DNA of 64,000 bases from an uncultured Clostridia bacterium (GTDB lineage Bacteria > Bacillota > Clostridia > Christensenellales > Borkfalkiaceae), in the NCBI GenBank assembly GCA_947630325.1, contig CANRHB010000001.1, positions 1-64,000 on the forward strand. Reading direction: 5' to 3'. Shown in pieces: positions 51,470 through 58,827 of the stretch (the stretch's first letter is position 1; each line of letters begins with the position of its first letter). Made by a program: the position numbers and the translations under genes. The notes beneath the pieces were generated by a model that was given only the letters and a program-made list of their open reading frames with translations, searched no databases and had not been told where the DNA came from.

Positions 51470-53470
51470 ATGAAGATGATAAAGCAACTTACAGCTTGCC
51501 TTATGGCGGCGTCTGTTCTGTGCATGGGGGTTTTTACCTCCATGTACAGTCCGCGCGCCGAAGCGTTTGCGGCCGAGAGTACATGTGCGAAATTCGAGGC
51601 GCAAAATGTGATCACCGACCTTCATAACTCTGTGATCGCAGGAGAAAAATTCAATGAGGCAGATTACCCGCATAATGAAAACATCGACCCGCAAATGATC
51701 TCGTTTGCGGAGTTTGGTTATTCCTATTCGGTCGATAACCAACAGGACTTTGGGTTGTATGTCTATATTTACAACCCCCAAGACGTCGTATTCGACACCC
51801 GTGCGGGGCAGAGCGCGATCGAGTTTTCCTACGGCAACGCGGCCGATGATAAATATCCGTTGATCTTTTTGAACTATTCTGAAGAGCAAGGATATGAGGG
51901 GCGGTTTTATAAATTCAAAGTGAATCTGACGTCTGCGCAAAAAAAGGCAATTTTGAACGGCGTGAGCCAAAATGCCCGCGTTTATTCTATCGTGAGCTTC
52001 GAACTCGCCGTAAACGGAACAAAGACCGCCTATACTTGTGCGCAGACTTATACATACAGCGGTTATTCCTTAGGTTACGGTTCGGCACATGCCACCGAAA
52101 GTACGCTTTCATGCGCAGTAGAAGGGTTTGAAAAGTATGTCGAACTCGATGTTCATCAGACCGTCTACCGCCCCGAGGGAGATTACTATGAGGGACAGCA
52201 ATCACAACTCAACAGTTGCTATTTTCGCGTTCCCGAAAAGTTTTTCACCGACTATGGCGATCTGACGAAGATCGTCATGGAATGGTACGAGTATCTGACC
52301 AAACCCATACTTGTGACGGAGACAAACTTCCTCTATCAACGGCTCTATGAGCTACATGGAAAGAGCGTGAAAGATTTCTCGGCGACGAACGATTTCATTG
52401 TGATGTCGCTTTCCAATACCGATGAATTTTGGCTCGGGAAAAGCACGCATGGGCTCGGGTGGGCTTCCGATATTGATTACGAAGAATCATATAGAGTTTG
52501 GACCGGCTTTTTGCAAAGTGTGGAAGTAAATGATGCGATTGCAGAGGATGTGCGCTTTGATAACTTTGCGGCAGTGTTTTATGCCGGGAAGGATAAGAGC
52601 TACAAAGACCGGTTCGTCTCCGCCTCCGAGCTTGAAGAGCAGTTCTTGTTGAACAGCGAGTATCTCGGAAGCCCTTATTTCGGCGGTTTATTCAGCCAAG
52701 CGCTCTTTACCGAGTATGTCAACGACGGACATACCCGCGGTTTGAATAAAAAGACCGTACATAAAGATGATCTTGTAGATACGTGGTGGAACATCACGAC
52801 AAAAGACGGGTGGCAGACGGTTTTCGGCGGTTATGACGTGGAAACGATCTATGACAGCATGAAAGCGATCGTCACCTCCGCCGACAAAGATTTCGACGTA
52901 AGCGGAAGCGATGCGGATGTGGCGGAGCGGTTGAAGATCGGCGAGGCGGATGTCGCAGATTTCAAAGCGGAATATCAAAAGGCAAAGGCGAATGATGAGC
53001 GGCTCGTTTTGCTCCGCTATGGCGAGAGCACTTATTATTCCATTCCCTGCGTCGAAAGCTATTGCAGTTCGTTGGTGGAAGAACCTGATTCGGAATTAAT
53101 TAAAGATTGTGCCAAGAAATGGAAAGACGGAGCCTATACCGCCTACATAGCGCAGGAGACGGTGTATCTCGACTTCGACATCATTTCGCTTTGGTTCAAG
53201 GCGGAGGACGGTGTAGAGACCGAGATCCCCGTGGTGATGTCGCCGCAAAACGTTTTTTCGGGGCTTAACCCGCCGAACGAGGAAAACTACCACAACACGG
53301 CATGGAAATGGGTCTTGGCGCTTTTGGCGCTCCTTCTCATTCTTGTCTTGCTTGCGCCCGTTCTGCCTTACATCATAAAGTTTGTGCTGTGGGTGATCAT
53401 GCTGCCGTTCAAAGCGATTTCGGCGCTCGTGAATTGGGTGAAGAAACAGCGACGCAACGATAAGGAGTAG
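51470..53470 (+). CDS. large secreted protein with C-terminal membrane anchor
   Basis: 666 residues, the largest surface protein of the element. Signal peptide at about 1-33 (MKMIKQLTACLMAASVLCMG... ending AEAFA), a 570-residue outside region with several Cys, then a C-terminal hydrophobic hairpin or helix at about 612-650 and a basic VNWVKKQRRNDKE tail. Signal peptide plus one C-terminal anchor is the build of filamentous-phage adsorption proteins, but I see no sequence match. It starts 6 bp after the repeat protein. Confidence 0.72.
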   Translation: MKMIKQLTACLMAASVLCMGVFTSMYSPRAEAFAAESTCAKFEAQNVITDLHNSVIAGEKFNEADYPHNENIDPQMISFAEFGYSYSVDNQQDFGLYVYIYNPQDVVFDTRAGQSAIEFSYGNAADDKYPLIFLNYSEEQGYEGRFYKFKVNLTSAQKKAILNGVSQNARVYSIVSFELAVNGTKTAYTCAQTYTYSGYSLGYGSAHATESTLSCAVEGFEKYVELDVHQTVYRPEGDYYEGQQSQLNSCYFRVPEKFFTDYGDLTKIVMEWYEYLTKPILVTETNFLYQRLYELHGKSVKDFSATNDFIVMSLSNTDEFWLGKSTHGLGWASDIDYEESYRVWTGFLQSVEVNDAIAEDVRFDNFAAVFYAGKDKSYKDRFVSASELEEQFLLNSEYLGSPYFGGLFSQALFTEYVNDGHTRGLNKKTVHKDDLVDTWWNITTKDGWQTVFGGYDVETIYDSMKAIVTSADKDFDVSGSDADVAERLKIGEADVADFKAEYQKAKANDERLVLLRYGESTYYSIPCVESYCSSLVEEPDSELIKDCAKKWKDGAYTAYIAQETVYLDFDIISLWFKAEDGVETEIPVVMSPQNVFSGLNPPNEENYHNTAWKWVLALLALLLILVLLAPVLPYIIKFVLWVIMLPFKAISALVNWVKKQRRNDKE

Positions 53471-53474
53471 CGTG

Positions 53475-53645
53475 ATGAGGAAGAAGAAACCGGAGGCGAA
53501 GGAAGTCGTAAGAAAGACAGCGAAGGGCGTGTATATTGTCGTGGCGATTGCCGTCATCCTGTTCGCGCTCGTCATGCTTGCGACGGTGACCGTTTTGGGC
53601 GTGCGGCTGTGGCAGTGGCTCGCCCCGCTGTTCGCTAATGCGTAA
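53475..53645 (+). CDS. 56-residue single-pass membrane peptide
   Basis: Starts MRKKKPEAKEVVRKTAKG, a strongly basic 18 residues, then a hydrophobic helix at about 20-43 (VYIVVAIAVILFALVMLATV), then RLWQWLAPLFANA. AAGGAG nine bases upstream of the ATG supports translation. It lies 4 bp after the large secreted protein and 11 bp before the next peptide. Size and build resemble small coat or holin-like proteins; function unproved. Confidence 0.72.
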   Translation: MRKKKPEAKEVVRKTAKGVYIVVAIAVILFALVMLATVTVLGVRLWQWLAPLFANA

Positions 53646-53656
53646 GGAGAAAGTAA

Positions 53657-53743
53657 ATGAGGTTATTCCTTAGGATCATCCTCTATCTTGCCGTGTTGTT
53701 CGTGATCGGGTATGCGATATTCACAGCATGTGCCGCGGTATAA
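53657..53743 (+). CDS. 28-residue hydrophobic peptide
   Basis: Reads MRLFLRIILYLAVLFVIGYA then IFTACAAV: almost wholly hydrophobic with two Arg at the N-terminus. AAGGAG lies eight bases before the ATG. Its stop is 4 bp before the ATPase start, so translation is likely coupled. The length is like the minor tip proteins pVII and pIX of filamentous phages; also compatible with a small membrane toxin or leader peptide. Confidence 0.6.
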   Translation: MRLFLRIILYLAVLFVIGYAIFTACAAV

Positions 53744-53747
53744 AACC

Positions 53748-56369
53748 ATGTTTTTCAACAAGGGAACACGAAGGCAGAAAAAAGAACTGCATCAAAAGAA
53801 AAGGTCCGAAAGAAAAAAGCGGCGTGAACAGCGTCGCCGGCTTCGGATACACAGACGCAGTGAACGTCAGATTCTTCGGCAAAAAAGGTGCGACGCATGG
53901 CTGAATGCGCACAAGAGGGGACTGCGCCTTGCAAAAAAGATCAGTTATCATCTTCTTGCGATCGCTGTCATCACAGGCATCTTGGCTCTTGGCTTGAGCC
54001 GTGCATCGGGAAGTTTTCAACGCTTTTGGGAAGCATTGTGCGACCTATTCAGTTGCACTTCCGAGTCACCCACCGTGACGCAACTACCCAAGAATATGGT
54101 GGAGGGCTTTCCACGGGCGCTTGAAGAATTCGGGACGATCGCAAGATCATTCGGGACGCTCTTTATCGCAAAGGAAAACTTTCTTGCATACCTCAGCCTT
54201 TTAGGCAAGATGATAGAAAAGACGGCCTATGCTCTGTGCTATGCGTTATTGCCTCTGTTGTTGGCCGTCGTATGGTGCGTGAATTCTTTTCGGAAACAGA
54301 ACAGGCGGCATGGGGCAAAAACGAGGCCGCTGAGAGCATTTCTTTTCCTCCGTAAGCATGTCTTTCTCCCGATCGGAAGATACCTGCGCGGTTTTGCGAA
54401 ATTCTTTTGGCAAAGGAAGAAGTACCGTCTCACAAGCATCCTCGTTGCGCTATTCTTCTTGAATGTCTATACCGTTCTGATCGAAGCGTTCGCCTACTAC
54501 TTCTTCTTCGTGTTCTCAGACACGCTTGAGCTCGGATTCGGCGTACAACTTGTGAAACTTGCCTATGACATCTTTCTCGCCTTGCGTTTCCTGCCGATAT
54601 GGATATGGGCGATCGTGGGTCTCAAACTCTTCGATTTATTCCGGAAAGAGATCGGTTACCGTCTGTTGGAGAAATACGAAGAGGACTTGAGAAAGTTCCT
54701 CGAGGAGCGCGGCGTAAACATTTTGATCTGCGGCCCGCCGCGCACAGGAAAGACAACGACCCTTGTCTCTATCATAAAGAGCCTTTCGGCGGCCGCCTAT
54801 AAAAACGCCAAGGAAGGGATGCGCGATATTGAGCAAAAGTTCCCCGATTTTCCGTGGATCGTATTTGAGCAAATGATCCGCAAGGACTATGCACGCCGCC
54901 GCTTCCGCAATCTCTATCATCTGCGGCAGTGGACGGAGAAAATGATCGAAATGGCGAAGGTAGGCGGGAAGAGATGGCTGAGGCATCTGAGGAAGCAGTA
55001 TCGTTCTTGTTGTGCTACAAGGTTCGAGTTTCCGCTCTTCAATTATGATACGAAGCATTTCAGAACGACCTATAAAAGCGCGCTCGGCGTCGATACCATA
55101 GAGGAATGCTTGATCGATTATGCGCAACTCTATCTGATCTATATCCAACCCATGCTGATCCTTTCGAACTTCTCCGTTCGCACCGATGATGATTGGATCG
55201 ATCTCGGGAATTTCCCCGTATGGCGGGATGATTTTTTCCGTCACGACCCCGATCCTATCGGCGAATCGAAGTTTTCGAAGATCCTCAACCAAGACCTCAT
55301 CCGTCCGGGGAAGCAAGTGGATCCCAAGTGTGAATATAAAGATTGCTTTGAATTCGGGATCCTTGCCGAAACGGAAGTGGGCAAAGAGCGCGGAAATCAA
55401 TTCGACCGGCACGGCAAGAGCGCGGAGAGTGCGGAAGCAAATATTCTCAACGACCAACGCGACAATCTGTTCAAACTCATGGGCCACCTTGGAACTGTCT
55501 ATAACATTCCTTTTGCGCGCTATGTCGGCGATGAACAGCGCCCGGGCAGTTGGGGCGCAAACGGCAAGGAGCTTTGCGACGTGATCACGATCCGTGAGCG
55601 TTGCCGTGACAAGATCGTAATGCCGTTCTTTGCATTCGAGGAACTTTTGTATATCATCACGGCAAAACTCTTCGGAGAGCGTTATTACGATCAAGTGCGT
55701 ATGCTCCGCGGCGACACTTCGCTTCTGACCTATCTTCTGATGCATTTCTGCGGGAAGATATTCGATCATTACCGTTACATAAGGGACAAGTTCGGCGGAC
55801 ATTTTAACAAAGTGAATGTAGAACAGGCGATGAAGCAGGACGGTGACAACGAAGCGCTGAGCAAATCGAAGATCTTCATCGCAAATGCAAAGGTATATGC
55901 AAAAGCGTTTCGCACGGCGGGTTGGAAACCGTTTATGGAGCAACGTGCGGCCAACAGCAAATATGGGCTTGAAGATATCCCGTCCTATCACGGGCTCGAT
56001 CCGTTCCTTGATGAGTTCTTGGAACAGCGCAGTTATTTCTTTGCTGAGTTATTGAAGAGCTTCAGCGGGCAGGAGCAAGAGCGGGCGCTTGATCTGGTCG
56101 TCTCAACCCTTACGCAATTCTATCATGACGCGGAAGCGCAGTTTGATAAAAAGATCGCGCAGGAATTGCTCGAAGAATTCACGGAGGCGTTGCCGAAGAT
56201 CACCGAAGGAGACAACTTTGCCCAAATGAAGCAAAGGCTTGCAAAAAAGCGCGAAACGCTGATCGCAAGCGCCAAGAAGAAGCAGGCAGAGGAACAAGCG
56301 GAAGGAGCGGACGGTGGCGGCATGAAGGGCAAAAAACAAGCCCAAAAGGCGTCTGCCGCAGACAGCTGA
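53748..56369 (+). CDS. multi-pass membrane P-loop ATPase
   Basis: 873 residues. The N-terminal 64 are extremely basic (KKELHQKKRSERKKRREQRR). Hydrophobic helices are at about 66-84, 157-178, 228-255 and 280-297. The cytoplasmic half starts with Walker A GPPRTGKTT at 329-337; a possible Walker B is FGILAETE, followed by KERGNQF, and GDEQRPGSW is a further motif. The last 60 residues are Lys/Gln/Ala-rich. This may be a Zot/pI-like assembly or DNA-pumping ATPase, but in Zot the ATPase precedes the membrane helix. A start at 53712 is open; 53748 avoids overlap with the peptide gene. Confidence 0.78.
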   Translation: MFFNKGTRRQKKELHQKKRSERKKRREQRRRLRIHRRSERQILRQKRCDAWLNAHKRGLRLAKKISYHLLAIAVITGILALGLSRASGSFQRFWEALCDLFSCTSESPTVTQLPKNMVEGFPRALEEFGTIARSFGTLFIAKENFLAYLSLLGKMIEKTAYALCYALLPLLLAVVWCVNSFRKQNRRHGAKTRPLRAFLFLRKHVFLPIGRYLRGFAKFFWQRKKYRLTSILVALFFLNVYTVLIEAFAYYFFFVFSDTLELGFGVQLVKLAYDIFLALRFLPIWIWAIVGLKLFDLFRKEIGYRLLEKYEEDLRKFLEERGVNILICGPPRTGKTTTLVSIIKSLSAAAYKNAKEGMRDIEQKFPDFPWIVFEQMIRKDYARRRFRNLYHLRQWTEKMIEMAKVGGKRWLRHLRKQYRSCCATRFEFPLFNYDTKHFRTTYKSALGVDTIEECLIDYAQLYLIYIQPMLILSNFSVRTDDDWIDLGNFPVWRDDFFRHDPDPIGESKFSKILNQDLIRPGKQVDPKCEYKDCFEFGILAETEVGKERGNQFDRHGKSAESAEANILNDQRDNLFKLMGHLGTVYNIPFARYVGDEQRPGSWGANGKELCDVITIRERCRDKIVMPFFAFEELLYIITAKLFGERYYDQVRMLRGDTSLLTYLLMHFCGKIFDHYRYIRDKFGGHFNKVNVEQAMKQDGDNEALSKSKIFIANAKVYAKAFRTAGWKPFMEQRAANSKYGLEDIPSYHGLDPFLDEFLEQRSYFFAELLKSFSGQEQERALDLVVSTLTQFYHDAEAQFDKKIAQELLEEFTEALPKITEGDNFAQMKQRLAKKRETLIASAKKKQAEEQAEGADGGGMKGKKQAQKASAADS

Positions 56370-56421
56370 TGAACCCGAGCGCGGCGGGTGCGGCTCTATT
56401 TGAAACGAGCCGAGAACATCA

Positions 56422-56515
56422 TCCGCGCCGTCAGTGGAGCTCAGGCCGACGTTTGGGAATGCACGCCCTCCGGGCGGGCTGACCAACGGCGGACGAGAAG
56501 CACTGACGGCGCGGA
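56422..56515. repeat. 94-base inverted repeat with 15-bp perfect stem
   Basis: TCCGCGCCGTCAGTG (56422-56436) and CACTGACGGCGCGGA (56501-56515) pair perfectly. The 64-base loop has a GCCC-TCC-GGGC hairpin. Candidates are a structured RNA, a replication origin or a packaging signal. Confidence 0.75.
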
Positions 56516-56562
56516 GTGTGGGCGGCGAACTGTTTTGAATTATGTCAAACCGCATGAACGGT

Positions 56563-56606
56563 CTAAAAATTTTTTCCCGAGCGGAGCGAGTGGGAAAAAT
56601 TTTTAG
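56563..56606 (+). terminator. long AT/GC hairpin, probable operon terminator
   Basis: CTAAAAATTTTTTCCC (56563-56578) pairs with GGGAAAAATTTTTAG (56592-56606) with a single bulge. It is the probable terminator of the surface-protein operon, although the T run lies inside the stem. Confidence 0.65.
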
Positions 56607-56679
56607 GCGATATAAAAAAGCCGTTTTTCACGGCGAAATGCAAATATGCCGCGTAAATGCGCGGCAAAGGAGAGATCAA

Positions 56680-56937
56680 ATGTGCTTGAAGGTGATCGTG
56701 ATAGAACCGAACGCGAAAGAAATACACTTTCGCCTTCTTGCGCTGATGTTCAACGGCGTTTCGGACCGTTCCCCGCGCCGCGTGAAGTTCGGCGAACTTG
56801 CGGCGCAACTTCACGTTTCGGAGGAGGTCGTCCGTTACAATGTGCGCAAACTCGTCGATCTCGGCTACATCGTCTCCCTCGGAAAAGACGTCGGCTATGA
56901 ACTTACGCAAAAGGTCGTATTCATGGAGAGCGCTTAA
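56680..56937 (+). CDS. small winged-helix protein
   Basis: 85 residues. VKFGELAAQLHVSEEVVRYNVRKLVDLGYIVSLGKD is a clear winged-helix DNA-binding unit with a wing at the end. AAAGGAGAG lies seven bases before the ATG. A likely regulator of the element; followed after 13 bp by the next gene. Confidence 0.75.
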   Translation: MCLKVIVIEPNAKEIHFRLLALMFNGVSDRSPRRVKFGELAAQLHVSEEVVRYNVRKLVDLGYIVSLGKDVGYELTQKVVFMESA

Positions 56938-56950
56938 AGGAAAAATATTT

Positions 56951-57379
56951 ATGAATCTGTTCGCAAAAAAGAAAAATAAAACTGCAAAGAAAAAGATGCC
57001 CGCAAAGCGAGCCCCCACAAGCAAAGTGTCCAAAACGATGAAGAGGGATGATCTTGTCAAGGTGAAAATCAAAAATCACCGCGACAAGAATGGCGGACAT
57101 CCTCATGTGATCCTTGAAAGTTTTGAGGATAAACACGTTTCGGTGGGGCTAACGACCGAGGCGAAGAAAGGAAAGAATTCGCCGAACTATTATTGCGAAG
57201 TGGACCCTCTTGGACATGGTAAGAAATCATATCTCCGACGTTCCGGAACAGTAGATAAGAAAACAAATTATTACGGTGAGCGAAGCGGGAATATGACGCC
57301 CAAAGACTTGGCAAAAGCCAAGCAATATGGAGCCAAGGCAAAGGCAAAATACATAAAAGAGCATGAAAAAAAGCAATGA
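56951..57379 (+). CDS. basic protein with PemK-like pattern
   Basis: 142 residues, very basic at both ends (KKKNKTAKKKMPAKRAP and AKAKYIKEHEKKQ). The centre, HPHVILESFEDKHVSVGLTTEAKKGKN and YCEVDPLGHGKKSYLRRSGTV, recalls a small beta-barrel of the PemK/MazF kind seen in clostridial elements, but a toxin role is not established and no antitoxin pairs with it directly. AAAGGAAA lies upstream. Confidence 0.55.
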   Translation: MNLFAKKKNKTAKKKMPAKRAPTSKVSKTMKRDDLVKVKIKNHRDKNGGHPHVILESFEDKHVSVGLTTEAKKGKNSPNYYCEVDPLGHGKKSYLRRSGTVDKKTNYYGERSGNMTPKDLAKAKQYGAKAKAKYIKEHEKKQ

Positions 57380-57504
57380 CAGACCAAACAATCTCCAAAG
57401 AGCATTAGCCGGATCCCCGAAGGGAGCATCATTGCTTACTATCAATATAGCACAAAGAAGAATTATTTGTCAAGCGAATTTTGAAAAACTTTTGGAGGAA
57501 AGTC

Positions 57505-57729
57505 ATGGAAGAGAAAACGATCGGCCTGCGGGAGCTCCGCGAAGAAGTCGGGAAAACACGGAAAGAGGTGGCAGAGTTTCTTGGTGTAAGCATCCAAGCT
57601 GTGGCTCGCTATGAAAACGGAGAAAGGCGTATCGGGATAGAGCAGATTCTGCCGCTTGCCGTATTCTACGGAGTAACGGCAGAAGAGCTTATCACAACTG
57701 TGCTCAATAGCTATCAGTCCGACCGATGA
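57505..57729 (+). CDS. XRE-family small regulator
   Basis: 74 residues, one Cro/CI domain: TRKEVAEFLGVSIQAVARYENGERRIGIEQ. TGGAGG lies eight bases before the ATG at 57505. Convergent with and overlapping the next XRE gene by 26 bp, an unusual layout for two DNA-binding proteins. Possibly a Cro-like partner. Confidence 0.82.
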   Translation: MEEKTIGLRELREEVGKTRKEVAEFLGVSIQAVARYENGERRIGIEQILPLAVFYGVTAEELITTVLNSYQSDR

Positions 57730-57913
57730 GATAATCTGCCGAAACGTCAAAGATATCACAAAGTTTTCGGATAGTGTCGACCGAAGGTTCACGATCACCG
57801 TGTTCATAATGCGCGTAAGCCATCAAGCTCATTCCGATCGCAAGTGATACGTCTTTTAAGGTTAGCCCTTTTGCAAGTCTCAATTCCTTAATGCGACGGG
57901 AAAAAATATCCAT
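57704..57913 (-). CDS. XRE-family repressor of the early operon
   Basis: 69 residues, one Cro/CI domain: KGLTLKDVSLAIGMSLMAYAHYEHGDREPSVDT, ending FDVSADYLIGRTDSY. It is divergent from the operon starting at 58010 and three 17-bp operators lie between them, so it is the likely repressor of replication genes. Confidence 0.84.
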   Translation of the reverse strand: MDIFSRRIKELRLAKGLTLKDVSLAIGMSLMAYAHYEHGDREPSVDTIRKLCDIFDVSADYLIGRTDSY

Positions 57914-57922
57914 AAAAATATT

Positions 57923-57996
57923 TTAACCGAATTGGATAAAAAATCCTTGACTTTAACCAAAGTGGTGAATATAATAATATTAACCATTTTGGATAA
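57923..57996. promoter_or_regulatory. three-operator switch and early promoter
   Basis: Operators of the form TTAACC-N5-GGnnAA at 57923-57939, 57953-57969 and 57980-57996. The rightward promoter is TTGACT (57947-57952), 17-bp spacer, TATAAT (57970-57975); the middle operator is exactly the spacer and the third lies just downstream of the -10. Confidence 0.88.
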
Positions 57997-58009
57997 CAAG
58001 GAGGCAACA

Positions 58010-58414
58010 ATGACAAAGGTAGAGCAAGAGGGAATGCGGCGGGCGTTCCAAAGGGCGTACAATAACGGGAATCAAAGGTGGAATTTCAACGGGAGGACCT
58101 TTGAAACAAGAATGGAAGTTTATCGCTCCAATGTTCGGATCAGCGCTTACTTTGAAAGCAGCGTAGAGGAAGTAACGGTATGGATGAGCGTCGGGAGAGC
58201 GTTTCGTCAGACGGTGAATGTGGACGGGCCACGGAGAACCTTTCGGGGGAAAGACAGTCTCGTCTCTGCGCTCGACTATCTTTCGGACTGCTATTTGCAA
58301 ACCATTCAGAAAGTGCAGGAACTCGAATGCGAGGCGCTCAAACAGGTGGTGCCGCAGATTTCCGCAGAGGCATTCCGGGAGATCTTCGAAGGTCTCGATA
58401 ATATTTCGGCATAG
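58010..58414 (+). CDS. hypothetical early protein
   Basis: 134 residues. An N-terminal region with conserved-looking strands (NGNQRWNFNGRTFETRMEVYRSNVRISAYFESSVEEVTVW) and a C-terminal helix pair. No family recognised. AAGGAGG lies six bases before the ATG, first gene of the repressor-controlled operon. Confidence 0.7.
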   Translation: MTKVEQEGMRRAFQRAYNNGNQRWNFNGRTFETRMEVYRSNVRISAYFESSVEEVTVWMSVGRAFRQTVNVDGPRRTFRGKDSLVSALDYLSDCYLQTIQKVQELECEALKQVVPQISAEAFREIFEGLDNISA

Positions 58415-58426
58415 AGGAGGAAAGAA

Positions 58427-58639
58427 ATGAAAACGATCGAGGAATTAAAGGACAAGTTCGAAGCGCTCATCGGGAAGCGGGTAAGGCTTACGCTCATCAG
58501 CTTTCCGCGGCTCAGATACGAGGGGGTTTTGGAACACTGCGCGCGGGAAGGGCATCCTTATATGATCAGCCTCGTAAGCGGCGGATGTTTTATCCCGCAC
58601 GGGAAACTGCGGGTGAGCGAGATCTGCGAGGTGGCCTAA
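58427..58639 (+). CDS. hypothetical small beta-rich protein
   Basis: 70 residues. After a short helix, GKRVRLTLISFPRLRYEGVLEHC and GHPYMISLVSGGCFIPHGKLRVSEICEV alternate like an Sm- or SH3-type barrel. AGGAGGAAAG lies upstream. Cotranscribed with its neighbours; function unknown. Confidence 0.65.
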   Translation: MKTIEELKDKFEALIGKRVRLTLISFPRLRYEGVLEHCAREGHPYMISLVSGGCFIPHGKLRVSEICEVA

Positions 58640-58816
58640 ATGAGCGGGAGTTTCAAAGAGATCGCGGAGGCGCTCTTTCATCTCGCGCAAGTCTATGAAT
58701 TCTGCTTGACTTGTGACAGCTTCCGAACAGATAACCTTTATCGGGACGTTCTTCTCGAACTTGCGGACAAGTTCACCGACATGTTGCGCGGCACCCTTCC
58801 GCGTGCGGGGAAATAA
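58640..58816 (+). CDS. 58-residue hypothetical protein
   Basis: Begins MSGSFKEIAEALFHLAQVYE with a CLTC pair at residues 22-25; helical. The ATG follows the preceding stop without a gap (stop ends at 58639), suggesting translational coupling. The preceding gene's GAGGTGG end can act as ribosome site. Confidence 0.58.
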   Translation: MSGSFKEIAEALFHLAQVYEFCLTCDSFRTDNLYRDVLLELADKFTDMLRGTLPRAGK

Positions 58817-58827
58817 AAGGTAAAACT

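Larger units (their letters stand above)
56370..56679. other. non-coding structured region after the ATPase
   Basis: 310 bp without a supported gene. It holds a 15-bp-stem inverted repeat (56422-56515) and a strong hairpin (56563-56606), then the ribosome site of the next gene. Confidence 0.65.

Noticed and set aside
56390..56606. Short rightward frame after the ATPase
   Set aside because: It lies across two inverted repeats and has no ribosome site.
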